From Streptomyces sp. NBC_00273 (GTDB lineage: Bacteria; Actinomycetota; Actinomycetes; Streptomycetales; Streptomycetaceae), in NCBI RefSeq assembly GCF_036178145.1, contig NZ_CP108067.1, forward strand, positions 124,001 through 188,000: DNA of 64,000 nucleotides, read 5' to 3'. The notes below the pieces were generated by a model, which was not told the origin of the DNA, searched no databases, and was given only the letters and a program-made list of their open reading frames with translations. Numbering within the stretch: the first letter of the stretch is position 1; the number at the start of each line of letters is the position of its first letter. The translations under genes were made by a program, and so were the position numbers. Positions 8,045 through 16,866 of the stretch are shown piece by piece.

Positions 8045-9073
8045 GTGTCATCAGCCGGTACGTCCGCGCGTTCCACCGCCCCCTCGGCAGCAGTGGCCCC
8101 GCCTCGGCCCGTCGCGCTGCTGCTGCCCGGCCAGGGCTCCCAGCACCCCAGCATGGCGCGGGGGTTGTACGGACACGAGCCGGTGTTCACGGCCGTCATG
8201 GACGAGTTCTTCATGTTGATGGAGCATGAGGGCAAGGAGCTGCGCGAGGACTGGCTGAGCGAGGAGCCGCGAGTTGCGTTGGACGACGCCTCGCGCGCCC
8301 AGCCGCTTGTGTTCGCCATCGGGTACGCCGTGGGCCGCACTCTGCTGGACCGGGGCATCGTGCCCTGCGCCGTGCTCGGGCACAGCGTCGGAGAGCTCGC
8401 GGCGGCGGCGCTGGCCGGTGTGTTCGGCCTCGCCGACGCCGCGAGGATCATGTCGGCGAGGTCGTCCGCGATGGCCACCACCGCGCCCGGCGGCATGCTG
8501 GCGGTGGCGGCAGGGCCGGAGGAGCTGGCCCCTCTGCTGCCTGCCGGGCCGGACGGGCGCCCGGGTGCGGTGGCCGTCGGGGCGGTCAACGCACCGGCAC
8601 AGACCGTGCTGAGTGGTCTGGAGGCCGATCTGTCGGCAGTCGAACAGGTGTTGAGGGAAGCCGGGGTCATGTGGCGCAGAGTGCCCGCCCTGCAAGCCTT
8701 CCATTGCCCGGCGGTCGCGGGGGCCGCCGATGCCTTCGAGGTGGCACTGCGCGAGACGCCGCTGCAGCGCCCCTCGATCCGGCTGTGGTCGACGAGGACG
8801 GGCCTGCCGGTGCGGGGCCCCGAGGCTACCGATCCCGCTTTCTGGGCGCAGCAGCTGGCCGCGCCGGTGCTGTTCTGGCCTGCGCTGGACCACCTTCTGC
8901 GGCACGGGGACTTCACGCTCGTGGAGACTGGGCCTAGCCAGGGGCTGTCGATGCTGGCACGTCGGCATCCGCAGGTGCGGGCGCGACGCAGTGACGTCGT
9001 TCCCCTGCTGCCGCCCCGTGCCGGCGCAGAGCTGGAGTTCTTCGGCGCCGCAGTGTCCCGTCTGGGCGCCTGA
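8045..9073 (+). CDS. FabD/OxyP-like malonyl acyltransferase or acyl-ACP thioesterase
   Basis: 342 residues, FabD-type acyltransferase. 'LLLPGQGSQHPSMARGLYG' forms the oxyanion-hole region, the nucleophile Ser114 lies in 'LGHSVGEL', and 'VETGPSQGLSMLARR' is the C-terminal region. Start GTG at 8045 follows AGGAGGA at 8034-8040. Most type II PKS clusters borrow the primary-metabolism FabD; a dedicated homologue is typical of clusters with a non-acetate starter, where ZhuC/OxyP-type proteins remove acetyl primers or load the special starter. Third gene of the rightward operon after the ligase. Whether it loads or hydrolyses is not decidable from sequence. Confidence 0.85.
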   Translation: MSSAGTSARSTAPSAAVAPPRPVALLLPGQGSQHPSMARGLYGHEPVFTAVMDEFFMLMEHEGKELREDWLSEEPRVALDDASRAQPLVFAIGYAVGRTLLDRGIVPCAVLGHSVGELAAAALAGVFGLADAARIMSARSSAMATTAPGGMLAVAAGPEELAPLLPAGPDGRPGAVAVGAVNAPAQTVLSGLEADLSAVEQVLREAGVMWRRVPALQAFHCPAVAGAADAFEVALRETPLQRPSIRLWSTRTGLPVRGPEATDPAFWAQQLAAPVLFWPALDHLLRHGDFTLVETGPSQGLSMLARRHPQVRARRSDVVPLLPPRAGAELEFFGAAVSRLGA

Positions 9074-9090
9074 CCAGGGGTTCGGCCCCG

Positions 9091-9732
9091 TCAGGATCTG
9101 GTCGCCGACAAGTGCAACCGGCTGTACTTATTGACTGCGTCGATCCGGGAGACCGCACCCAGCTTGCCGAAAATGCTGTGTACGTGCCGTTTCACGGTCC
9201 CTTCAGAAATGGATAGACGACTGGCTATCTGACTGTTGGTGAGACCGTCCGAGATGCGCTTGATGACATCCTCCTCGCGTTCAGAAAGCTCGCCGCCACC
9301 TTCGGTCCGACCGAGTCGGGTAATGCTGGAACGGGCTACGGAAAGAACCACGCAGCCATCACGCGCAATGACGGCTCGAATAGCAGAGACAAGCTCAAGA
9401 ACGGTAACCGCCTTTGCTAGAAAGCCGCTTATGCCGCACTGTAGTAATTCTTGGAGAAGCGCCGGGTGGTCCTGCGAGCTGAGCACCAGGAAGCGAGAAT
9501 CGCTGGAGGCGTCCCGGAGTAGCGCAAATGCTTCCATCACTTCTTCTGGACGGTCCGCGTCCAGGATTATTACGTGTGGCTCCACGCTCTCCGCGATGCT
9601 CACGGCCTCGGCACCGAAACCGACGCAGCCGACGACCTGCATATCAAATTCACCGTTCAACGTCACGCCGAGTGACTCGCGAAACAATGCTTGATGATCG
9701 ACGAGTAAGACTTTGATGTCCCGCGCGGTCAT
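9091..9732 (-). CDS. NarL/LuxR-type response regulator
   Basis: 213 residues from the ATG at 9732 (an in-frame ATG at 9768 is also possible). Receiver domain: 'IKVLLVDHQALFRESL' and the probable phospho-acceptor Asp58 in 'VIILDADRP'; only one of the usual two N-terminal acidic residues is present (VDHQ instead of DD-like), so phosphorylation could be atypical. C-terminal LuxR HTH: 'LSEREEDVIKRISDGLTNSQ' and 'ISEGTVKRHVHSIFGKLGA'. No sensor kinase lies nearby. Codon use here and upstream is noticeably less GC-rich than in the flanking biosynthetic genes. Probably a cluster-situated regulator. Confidence 0.88.
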   Translation of the reverse strand: MTARDIKVLLVDHQALFRESLGVTLNGEFDMQVVGCVGFGAEAVSIAESVEPHVIILDADRPEEVMEAFALLRDASSDSRFLVLSSQDHPALLQELLQCGISGFLAKAVTVLELVSAIRAVIARDGCVVLSVARSSITRLGRTEGGGELSEREEDVIKRISDGLTNSQIASRLSISEGTVKRHVHSIFGKLGAVSRIDAVNKYSRLHLSATRS

Positions 9733-10060
9733 CCCTACGCCCCCCGTTGGCATATGAAGTACGTGCATCAGTCAATCAGACGGATCGCGCCCATCCTAAG
9801 CAGGCAGGGTTCAGATCAAGCAAGTCCAAGACAATGGGTTTGTAAACCTTTCGCAAAATACCTCATCCACCTAACGGTAGGTGCACAGAAAGATGGTTGG
9901 ACACCACGCAGCGCACTCTCTCTAAATATCGAGATAGTGCTGTTGGACTTCGAGAGCTGGGCTACCTGAATATACGTGTGCGGGCAGCCGGTGCGCGGTC
10001 GCGCTCTCGGATGACATGTGAATGGCTCAAATGAGTGGTCGTCAATTCATCGTCTCCGGT
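9733..10060. other. AT-richer intergenic region
   Basis: About 330 bases between the response-regulator start and the end of the ABC permease gene, clearly less GC-rich than the surroundings. It must hold the regulator's promoter. A short dyad TATCGAGATA lies at about 9927-9936. I see no open frame with coding character and no clear terminator. Confidence 0.4.
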
Positions 10061-10915
10061 TTAATGCCTGCGGGTGCGGTAGAGGCGTACGGCGAGCGGA
10101 GCGAAGACGGCGAGCATCGCCAGCGAACAGATCATGGTTGCGGCCTCGGGGTGTTGCATGGGCCATGCCGGGGCCGCGTCGGCCGGGTGAGGGGCGCCGA
10201 GCTGATTGCGGACCGCCACGGTCAGTACGTTGAGGGGATTCCAGTGCGCCACCGTCTTCAATGCGGACGGCATGTTGGCAGTGGGGACGAACGCGCTGGA
10301 CAGGAGGGTCGATCCGAACGTCAGGAGGAGTCCGAACTGCTGCAGCCCCTCGGCGCTGCGGAACAGCATGCCGAGACAGGACATCCCCCAGTTGAGCGCG
10401 TACGCGAACAGTAGGATCAGGCCGAATGCGGCCGCGACGTGAGGGGCACCGGCGTGGACGCGCCATCCGATGGCCGTTCCGGTGACTGCCAGCAGAGCGG
10501 CGGCGACCGCTGTGGTGAGCAGGGCGGCCAGGCTCTGCCCGACAAGCACACCGGCCCCCGACATGGGTAGTGACCGGAAGCGGTCGATGATGCCGTTGGT
10601 CATGTCGCTGTTGACGGCAACCGCTGTGCCCGTGGCCGCCGAGGCCACGGTCATGGCGAACATGCCGGGCACCAGGTAGTCGTGATAGTCGATGCCCCCT
10701 GGCAGGCTGACCGTGTCGCCCAGGACAGCCGCGAACAGCAGGGTGAGGGCGACCGGGGTGAGGGCGATGCCGATGAGCGTCTGCGGCCGACTGAGCGTAC
10801 GGGCCAGGAACCGGCGCGCGAGGACGAGAGCGTTGCTGATCATTTGACGTACCTGGCCCGCCGGAGGGCGGGGGTCCGGGTCAAGTCCGGTGCCGGATGG
10901 GGCGAGAGCAGACAT
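10061..10915 (-). CDS. ABC-2 type exporter permease (DrrB-like)
   Basis: 284 residues with about six hydrophobic segments after a cytoplasmic N-terminus ('FLARTLSRPQTLIGIALTPV' leads into the first). The 'DYLVPGMFAMTVASAATGTA' and 'NGIIDRFRSLPMSG' segments are characteristic of DrrB-family daunorubicin-type exporter permeases, as is the C-terminal 'NPLNVLTVAVRNQLG'. It pairs with the ATPase gene 30 bases upstream. Start taken as ATG 10915 with GGGAG upstream; a shorter start at 10843 is possible. Likely role: export of, and self-resistance to, the cluster product. Confidence 0.88.
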   Translation of the reverse strand: MSALAPSGTGLDPDPRPPAGQVRQMISNALVLARRFLARTLSRPQTLIGIALTPVALTLLFAAVLGDTVSLPGGIDYHDYLVPGMFAMTVASAATGTAVAVNSDMTNGIIDRFRSLPMSGAGVLVGQSLAALLTTAVAAALLAVTGTAIGWRVHAGAPHVAAAFGLILLFAYALNWGMSCLGMLFRSAEGLQQFGLLLTFGSTLLSSAFVPTANMPSALKTVAHWNPLNVLTVAVRNQLGAPHPADAAPAWPMQHPEAATMICSLAMLAVFAPLAVRLYRTRRH

Positions 10916-10945
10916 CTGTGCGGCAACTCCCTTGGCGTGACGAGG

Positions 10946-11941
10946 TCAGTGGATGACAGCCGCGGCACCGTCGCGCGCCGTCGGATTCCTGTGCTCAGCG
11001 GTGAGGGCGAGGAAGGCCTCGTCGAGGGAGGGTCGGCGTAGCGCACAGTCGTCCAGGCTGATACCGGCTGCCTGCATCGACAGCACGACGTCCGTGGCCA
11101 GTTGGGGCCGTTCGTCCACGTGGACGAGAATGCGGCGGGTCACCGAGTCGATGGTGGCCGGCCCGGTGGTGAAGTCACCGAGCACGAACGCCGCGGTGGG
11201 CAGGTCGCCACCCGACGAGACGCACACCTCCAGTCGGCCGGGGCCGGCCGCGGCCTTCAGGCGGGCCGGAGTGCCGTCAGCGACGACGCGGCCCCGGTCG
11301 AGGATCACAAGGCGGTCGGCGAGTCGGTCGGCCTCTTCCAGGTGTTGCGTAGCCAGAACGAGGGTCGTGCCCTCGGCCACCAGTTCCTTCACTGCGTCCC
11401 ACATGGCGTGCTGGCTGCGGGGGTCGAAACCAGCGGTCGGCTCGTCGAGAAGCAGGATCCGGGGGCGGGCGACCAGGCAGGCGGCCAGGTCCAGCCGACG
11501 CCGTGCAGCACTCGAGTACGACTTCACCGGCCGTTCGGCCTCGGCCGTCAGGCCGAATTCCCCGAGGAGCTCATCGGCCCGGTTCCTCGCCGCCGTACGC
11601 CCCATCCCGGAAAGCCTGCCGATCATGGTCAGGTTCTCCCGGCCGCCCAGAAACTCATCCAGGGCCTCCCGCTGCCCGGCGAACCCGATGGCCCTGCGCA
11701 CCGCCGGTGCAGCACGGCACACGTCGTAGCCGCCGACGGCGACCCGGCCGCTGTCCGGCTTCAGGAGGGTGGCCAGAACTCGCAGCGTGGTCGTCTTTCC
11801 AGCTCCACCGGGGCCGAGTACCCCCACCACGCTGCCGGTATCCGCTGTGAAGCTCACGCCTCGCAGCGCCTGCGTTCTACCGAAGCGCTTGGTCAGTCCT
11901 TCGACACTGATGGCAATGTCCTGCCGGGTTGCATCAGACAT
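10946..11941 (-). CDS. ABC exporter ATPase (DrrA-like)
   Basis: 331 residues. Walker A 'GPGGAGKTTTLRVLATLL', Walker B 'RPRILLLDEPTAGFDPRSQ' and the H-loop 'VLATQHLEEADRLADR' are all present. The segment 'YSSAARRRLDLAACLV' occupies the ABC signature and differs from the usual LSGGQ (SSAARRRL), as is seen in some DrrA-like proteins. The C-terminal extension after 'VVADGTPARLKA' matches the DrrA regulatory domain. ATG at 11941 follows AAGGA. Upstream of the permease in one operon; together they form a drug exporter for the polyketide. Confidence 0.9.
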   Translation of the reverse strand: MSDATRQDIAISVEGLTKRFGRTQALRGVSFTADTGSVVGVLGPGGAGKTTTLRVLATLLKPDSGRVAVGGYDVCRAAPAVRRAIGFAGQREALDEFLGGRENLTMIGRLSGMGRTAARNRADELLGEFGLTAEAERPVKSYSSAARRRLDLAACLVARPRILLLDEPTAGFDPRSQHAMWDAVKELVAEGTTLVLATQHLEEADRLADRLVILDRGRVVADGTPARLKAAAGPGRLEVCVSSGGDLPTAAFVLGDFTTGPATIDSVTRRILVHVDERPQLATDVVLSMQAAGISLDDCALRRPSLDEAFLALTAEHRNPTARDGAAAVIH

Positions 11942-12077
11942 AGCGGTTCCTTTCCATGCACGCCGTGTGCGGCACCGGGGACCTCGTAGGCCTGCGATGC
12001 GACCCGCTGACAACGGTGTGCTTCGCGATGCTGCGGCCCGCCCTGGATTCACGCGATGCGATCGTTGCGACCGGCCA

Positions 12078-13520
12078 TCAGGTAGCAGGCTGGGGCTTGC
12101 CTTTCGGCAGCAGGAGAGCCGGGACGACAGCGAGCGAGGTCAGTGCCAGGGCCCACGTGAAGGTGTGAGCGAAGGCGGAGTCGGGGGTCGCAGCCGTGCC
12201 GACGGCCTGCTGGAGGAGAACGGCGAGGAAGACGGTTCCGAGAGTGCCGCCGACTTGCTGGAGGATCCGGCTGGCGCTGGTGGCGGGGGCGATCTGCGCC
12301 GGGGAGAGTCCGCGGTAGGTGCTGGTGAAGGCGGACAGGGTGACCGTGCCGAGCCCCAGGCCGGTGACGAACGTCGCCGCGCCGAGCAGAAGGGCGCTGG
12401 TGTGCGGTCCCACCAGAGCGAAGGGCACAATCCCGCCGGCAGCCAGCACCATGCCGGTGAGGGTGATGGTGCGTTCGGCTCCGGTCCTGTCGATGAGCTT
12501 GCCCACCTTTGACATGGCCAAGGCCATGCCACATCCGAGCGGCGCCAGCAGCAGGCCCGCGTGCAGGACGGAGGCGCCTCGGGCCTGCTGGTAGTAGAGC
12601 GGGAGCAGGAACAGTGCGCCGTAGAACGATCCGCCGAAGAGGAACAACATCATCGAGGAAGCGGTGAAGGAACGTACCTTGAACAGCCTCAGGTCGAGGA
12701 TCGGGGTGATCTTCGTCTGGAGGGCGTGGAAGGTGTAGCAGACCAGCAGGACCGCGGCGGCGGCCAGGCCGATCAGCGCGGTTCCCGAGAGATCACCGCC
12801 GTTGTTGCCGATCTCGGAGATGCCGAACACCAGGCTGCCCAGCCCGAGCGGCAGCAGGATCAGACCCAGCCCGTCCAGACGGACGGTGGCGGTGTGCTCG
12901 TGGTCCCGGGGCAGCATGCGCCAGGACAGGGCCAGCGCGAGGAGGCACAGGGGGGCGTTGATGTAGAAGGCCCAGCGCCAGTCGAGCGAGTTGATGACCA
13001 GGCCGCCGAGCACGGGACCCAGAACGGGGGTGAGGCTGCCGGGGACCGCTACGAAGACCATCGCCCGGCCCATGCGTTCCTTGCCGGCGGCGCGGGCGAG
13101 GATCGTGCGGACCAGCGGCAGGAGCATGCCACCGCCCAAGCCCTGCAGGACCCGGAAACCGATCAGGCTGCCGGTCGACCAGGCCATCCCGCACAGCATC
13201 GAGCCAGCAAGGAAGACCGTCAGCGAGGTCAGCCACATCCTGCGGGCACCGAAACGGTCCACCGCCCAGGCGGTGAGCGGCACGATCATGGTCAGTGCCA
13301 GGAGGTACGCCGTACTGACCCACTGAATGGTGCCGACTGCGGCGTGGAAGTCGGAGCGCAGTGAGTCGATCGCGACGTTCACGATCGTGGTGTCCAGGCC
13401 AGCGGCGAAGCTGCCCAGCATCAGGACCAGCGCGAGGCGGACCAGGGCCGGGTCCAGGGGGTCCTGGTCGGGCTGTCGGCCAGCGGTTTTCCTGCGAGGG
13501 AGGAGTCCGGCACGGTTCAT
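12078..13520 (-). CDS. MFS drug efflux pump, DHA2 (EmrB/QacA) family
   Basis: 480 residues with the hydrophobicity of a 14-TM transporter. DHA2 signatures visible: 'FAAGLDTTIVNVAIDSL' in the first membrane segment (motif D1), 'WAVDRFGARRMWL' in the first loop (motif A) and 'PVLGPVLGGLVI' in TM5 (motif C of antiporters). ATG 13520 is preceded by GGAGACGCA. Divergent from a TetR gene with two operators in the 87-base gap, so expression is probably repressed until drug binds TetR. Proton-driven export of the cluster product is the likely role. Confidence 0.92.
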   Translation of the reverse strand: MNRAGLLPRRKTAGRQPDQDPLDPALVRLALVLMLGSFAAGLDTTIVNVAIDSLRSDFHAAVGTIQWVSTAYLLALTMIVPLTAWAVDRFGARRMWLTSLTVFLAGSMLCGMAWSTGSLIGFRVLQGLGGGMLLPLVRTILARAAGKERMGRAMVFVAVPGSLTPVLGPVLGGLVINSLDWRWAFYINAPLCLLALALSWRMLPRDHEHTATVRLDGLGLILLPLGLGSLVFGISEIGNNGGDLSGTALIGLAAAAVLLVCYTFHALQTKITPILDLRLFKVRSFTASSMMLFLFGGSFYGALFLLPLYYQQARGASVLHAGLLLAPLGCGMALAMSKVGKLIDRTGAERTITLTGMVLAAGGIVPFALVGPHTSALLLGAATFVTGLGLGTVTLSAFTSTYRGLSPAQIAPATSASRILQQVGGTLGTVFLAVLLQQAVGTAATPDSAFAHTFTWALALTSLAVVPALLLPKGKPQPAT

Positions 13521-13538
13521 TGCGTCTCCAGGTTTTCA

Positions 13539-13587
13539 ACTAGACCGTCTAGTCTTCTCACAAAGTAGACTGGACCGTCTGGTCTAG
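13539..13587. promoter_or_regulatory. Two TetR-type operators between MFS pump and tetR
   Basis: Site 1 at 13539-13553 is the perfect dyad ACTAGAC-C-GTCTAGT. Site 2 at 13569-13583 is the near-dyad ACTGGAC-C-GTCTGGT with the same central base. Their centres (13546 and 13576) are exactly 30 bases apart, about three helical turns, placing both on one DNA face. They lie between the divergent MFS and TetR genes and are the expected targets of that TetR. Confidence 0.75.
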
Positions 13588-13607
13588 GCAAGTGGTACGA
13601 TCAGGCC

Positions 13608-14240
13608 ATGTCAGAGACGAGCGCCACCACCGACACGGGCCGCTCGCCGGCCAAGCGCCGAGCAATCCTCCAAGCGGCGAGCAAAGTGTTCGTGCGCGAG
13701 GGCTACAAGGGTGCGAGCGTGGATTCGATCGCCGCTGCGGCCGGGGTGGCCAAGCAGACGGTCTACGGCCACTTCGGCAACAAGGAACAGCTCTTCCTCG
13801 CCGTGGTCGAACAGGCCCGCAACTCCGGCGGTATCGGTCCGGAACGCCTGGCCACGCTCATCGCGGACACCGGTGACGCGCGCACGGACCTGGAGGCCGC
13901 GGGTGAACGCCTACTGCGGGCCATCACCTCGCCCGAGCAGGCCGCCCTGCACCGCCTGACGATTGCGGAGGCCCCGCTCCACCCCGAGCTGCAACGGTCC
14001 TGGCGGGACGACGGGGCCACCCAGGCGATCGCGGTGGTCGCCGCGTACCTGACTGCCTGCGCGGCACGGGGGGAGCTCAGCATGCCCGACCCGGCCCGCG
14101 CGGCACGCCAGTTCACGATCTTGCTCAGCGCGGAAGGGCAGGTGCGCTCACTGCGCGGCCTGCACCAGCTGACCGATTCCGAGCTCCGTGACATCGCCCG
14201 GGACACGACGGATCTCATCATCCGCGCCTACCGCCCGTAG
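13608..14240 (+). CDS. TetR-family repressor of the MFS pump
   Basis: 210 residues. N-terminal HTH: 'RRAILQAASKVFVREGYKGA' then 'SVDSIAAAAGVAKQTVYGHF' and 'GNKEQLFLAVVEQ', the canonical TetR_N arrangement. The C-terminal ligand domain resembles the AcrR-type TetR_C group ('PLHPELQRSWRDDGATQAIA'). Divergent from the MFS gene, with operators in between, and followed after 18 bases by a strong terminator. Likely senses the cluster product or an intermediate. Confidence 0.92.
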   Translation: MSETSATTDTGRSPAKRRAILQAASKVFVREGYKGASVDSIAAAAGVAKQTVYGHFGNKEQLFLAVVEQARNSGGIGPERLATLIADTGDARTDLEAAGERLLRAITSPEQAALHRLTIAEAPLHPELQRSWRDDGATQAIAVVAAYLTACAARGELSMPDPARAARQFTILLSAEGQVRSLRGLHQLTDSELRDIARDTTDLIIRAYRP

Positions 14241-14257
14241 GCACGGAGAGCAGAAGA

Positions 14258-14289
14258 GCACAGAAGACGGCCGGGGGCGTCTTCTGTGC
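14258..14289 (+). terminator. Strong hairpin terminator after tetR
   Basis: Perfect 12-base inverted repeat GCACAGAAGACG (14258-14269) / CGTCTTCTGTGC (14278-14289) with an 8-base loop, 17 bases after the tetR stop codon. No T tract follows, which is common for Streptomyces terminators. Confidence 0.75.
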
Positions 14290-14401
14290 GAGCCGACCGC
14301 GATGCGGGGCCGGAATGCGCGTCCACCGCGGAGCGGATCATTCCAAATGCTTGGCCGAAAGCGGACCATAACGGTCAATCGGCCTTATTCCACAGGGCCC
14401 C

Positions 14402-14432
14402 GTTACATCGAAAGGTACACAGGGGGGTACAC
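14402..14432 (+). repeat. Three 7-base direct repeats upstream of the SARP gene
   Basis: GTTACAT (14402), GGTACAC (14414) and GGTACAC (14426) repeat with an exact 12-base period about 100 bases before the SARP start codon. The 294-base gap between tetR and the SARP gene holds the tetR terminator and these repeats and nothing else I can identify. They could be an activator site or promoter elements; this is inference. Confidence 0.4.
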
Positions 14433-14534
14433 CGTGCGATCGCCCACCGCACAACCTTCAGGACCTCCCATTGCTGGTGATCCTTGAAGAAGGTTAGCGT
14501 TCCGGGCACACCCCCCAGCAGAAGGACACCCGGA

Positions 14535-15389
14535 ATGGAATTCAAAATTCTTGGCCCTCTCGAGGTCTCGCACAACGGGCATCTATGCACGCCACGCGCC
14601 CCCAAGGTCAAGCAGGTCCTCGCTCTTCTGCTGTTACGGGCGAACCAGGTGGTGAGTCTGGATTCGTTCATCGAGGAACTCTGGGGAGAAAAGTCTCCCC
14701 AGACCGCTGTCACCACCACCCAAACCTACATCTACCATCTGCGCAAGGCCCTGATCCGTGCGAACGACAAGAATCAGACGGAGGAGAAAATCCGGACTGC
14801 CGCACCCGGCTATATCCTGCGGGCGGAAGAGGAGAATCTCGACATCAAAAGATTCGATTCCTTCATCGCTCGTGCTCAGTCGTCCATGGCGGTCGGAGAG
14901 TTCGGACGCGCTTCCCAATACGCCAGCCAGGCACTCGCCCTGTGGCGCGGGGCCCCCCTCGCCGGAGTGGATTGCGGAAACATACTGCGCGGCTACACGG
15001 TCAACCTTGAGGAGCGGCACATCGCCGCGCTGGAACTCCGGGTACGGGCCGAGATGGAGCTCGGCAACTACCGCGAGATGATCGCCGATCTCCGCTCCCT
15101 GGTGACCGTCCACCCGCTCAACGAGTGGTTGCACGCCCAGCTGATCATCGCGCTGAACAAGTCGGGACGGCGCAGCGAGGCCCTGCACGCCTATCAGACG
15201 GTGCGGGACCTGTTGCGTCGCGAACTCGGGCTGGAGCCTTCGCTCGAGCTGTGGCGGCTTCACCAGGAGATCCTCGCAGCAAGCTCACGGTCCCACCCTG
15301 CGCACGGTCCGGTCCCCTCTTCGCACGGTCTGGTCCCCTCAGCGCCCCGGCGCAGCCCGGCGCATCGAGCGTCCGTACCCGCCCTCTGA
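14535..15389 (+). CDS. SARP-family pathway activator
   Basis: 284 residues. OmpR-like winged-helix DNA-binding domain at about residues 1-90 ('MEFKILGPLEVSHNG', 'LLLLRANQVVSLDSFIEELW', 'TYIYHLRKAL') followed by the bacterial transcriptional activation domain (about 100-245: 'LWRGAPLAGVDCG', 'NEWLHAQLIIALNKSGR'), the standard small-SARP layout (ActII-ORF4, RedD). The C-terminal tail contains a short repeat around HGPVPSSHGLVPS. ATG 14535 is used because AGAAGGAC precedes it and SARPs begin with MEFxILGP. It lies directly upstream of and parallel to the KS-alpha operon and likely activates it. Confidence 0.93.
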   Translation: MEFKILGPLEVSHNGHLCTPRAPKVKQVLALLLLRANQVVSLDSFIEELWGEKSPQTAVTTTQTYIYHLRKALIRANDKNQTEEKIRTAAPGYILRAEEENLDIKRFDSFIARAQSSMAVGEFGRASQYASQALALWRGAPLAGVDCGNILRGYTVNLEERHIAALELRVRAEMELGNYREMIADLRSLVTVHPLNEWLHAQLIIALNKSGRRSEALHAYQTVRDLLRRELGLEPSLELWRLHQEILAASSRSHPAHGPVPSSHGLVPSAPRRSPAHRASVPAL

Positions 15390-15486
15390 GCGAGGGAGAA
15401 CCGGCGGGCAGCAGGAAGCAGCGCAACGCCGCGAGGGGAAGGCGGCTGCAGCATGCGACCCCCGAGATGAGCGTGTGGATCGGTCT

Positions 15487-15518
15487 TCGAGTCAGCCTCG
15501 ATCCCGCCATCGCATTCT
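15487..15518 (+). promoter_or_regulatory. Candidate SARP box and -10 element of the KS operon
   Basis: TCGAGTCAGCC (15487) is followed directly by TCGATCCCGCC (15498): two 11-base direct repeats. CATTCT at 15513-15518 begins 8 bases after the second heptamer (TCGATCC, 15498-15504), the spacing known for SARP heptamers relative to the -10. The KS start is 65 bases further on. The pattern is seen; binding is inferred. Confidence 0.5.
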
Positions 15519-15582
15519 CTGATCCAGCCCGTCAATTTGACCGCTGGAAGGCGTGGCCTGGGAATAGTCAGCGGAGGGAGTT

Positions 15583-16866
15583 ATGGTGACTGGAATACCC
15601 GAGGGGCGCCGCGTCGTCATCACGGGAATCGGCGTGGTGGCCCCTGGTGGAATCGGCAGGAAGCAGTACTGGGAACTGCTCACGTCAGGACGTACGGCGA
15701 CCCGCACCATCTCGTTGTTTGACGCGTCGCCCTTCCGTTCCCGGGTGGCGGCAGAGTGTGATTTCGACCCGCTCAGTGCAGGCCTCAGCCGTCGGCAGAT
15801 CCGACAGTGGGACCGCACCACGCAATTCGCGGTCGTGGCCGGCAAAGAGGCGTTGGAGGACAGCGGAATCCTGGGCCAGTCAAATCCGCACCGGACCGGC
15901 GTGATGATGGGGACGGCTTGTGGCAGCACCATGAGCCTCGACAGCGAGTACGCCCTCGTCAGCGATGAGGGCAAGTCGTGGCTGGTGGACGAGTTCCACG
16001 GCTCGCCCTATCTGTACGACTACTTCGTGCCGTCCTCCATGGCCGCGGAGCTCGCCTGGATCACTGATGCGCAGGGCCCGGTGGGCGTGGTGTCCACCGG
16101 TTGCACCTCCGGCATCGACGTTCTGGGGCACGCGGCGGACCTGATCCGCGAAGGCCACGCCGACGTGATCACTGCGGGCGCGTCCGATGCGGCGATCTCG
16201 CCCATCACCGTGGCCTGTTTCGACGCCATCAAGGCGACCTCCGCGCGCAACGACAGCCCGGAGACCGCTTCCCGGCCGTTCGACCGCACGCGTAACGGCT
16301 TCGTGCTCGGTGAGGGCTGCGCGGTGTTCGTCCTGGAGGAGCTGGAGCACGCGCGGCGACGTGACGCCCATGTGTACGCCGAGCTCTCCGGCCATGCCTC
16401 CCGGTGCAACGCGTACTCCATGACCGGGCTGAGCGACGAGGGTCTGGAGATGTCGGACGCCATCACCGCCGCCATGGACATGTCCCGCTTCAACCCCGGC
16501 GACATCGACTACGTGAACGCCCACGGGTCGTCCACCAAGCAGAACGACCGGCACGAGACCAGCGCGCTCAAGCGCAGTCTGGGACATCACGCCTACCGCA
16601 CGCCGGTCAGCTCCATCAAGTCGATGATCGGGCACTCCCTGGGCGCGATCGGCGCCCTGGAGACGGCGGCCTGTGCGCTGGCCGTCGAGCACTCGGTGAT
16701 CCCGCCGACGGCCAACCTGCACGAGCCGGACCCGGAATGCGACCTCGACTACGTGCCGCTGGTGGCCCGTGAGCGCACAGTCGACACGGTGCTCAGCGTG
16801 GCCAGCGGCTTCGGCGGCTTCCAGAGCGCGCTGGTGTTGAACAAGCCGGAGCGGAGGATGGCGTGA
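15583..16866 (+). CDS. Type II PKS ketosynthase alpha (KS-alpha)
   Basis: 427 residues. The catalytic triad reads Cys174 in '[11 protein letters not shown]', His314 in '[16 protein letters not shown]' and His351 in '[14 protein letters not shown]'. '[15 protein letters not shown]' at the N-terminus and '[13 protein letters not shown]' at the C-terminus are standard for aromatic KS-alpha. GGAGGGAG precedes the ATG. The stop overlaps the chain-length-factor start (GTGA), ensuring equal translation of the heterodimer. It catalyses the decarboxylative condensations that build the ACP-bound poly-beta-ketone. Confidence 0.97.
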   Translation: MVTGIPEGRRVVITGIGVVAPGGIGRKQYWELLTSGRTATRTISLFDASPFRSRVAAECDFDPLSAGLSRRQIRQWDRTTQFAVVAGKEALEDSGILGQSNPHRTGVMMGTACGSTMSLDSEYALVSDEGKSWLVDEFHGSPYLYDYFVPSSMAAELAWITDAQGPVGVVSTGCTSGIDVLGHAADLIREGHADVITAGASDAAISPITVACFDAIKATSARNDSPETASRPFDRTRNGFVLGEGCAVFVLEELEHARRRDAHVYAELSGHASRCNAYSMTGLSDEGLEMSDAITAAMDMSRFNPGDIDYVNAHGSSTKQNDRHETSALKRSLGHHAYRTPVSSIKSMIGHSLGAIGALETAACALAVEHSVIPPTANLHEPDPECDLDYVPLVARERTVDTVLSVASGFGGFQSALVLNKPERRMA

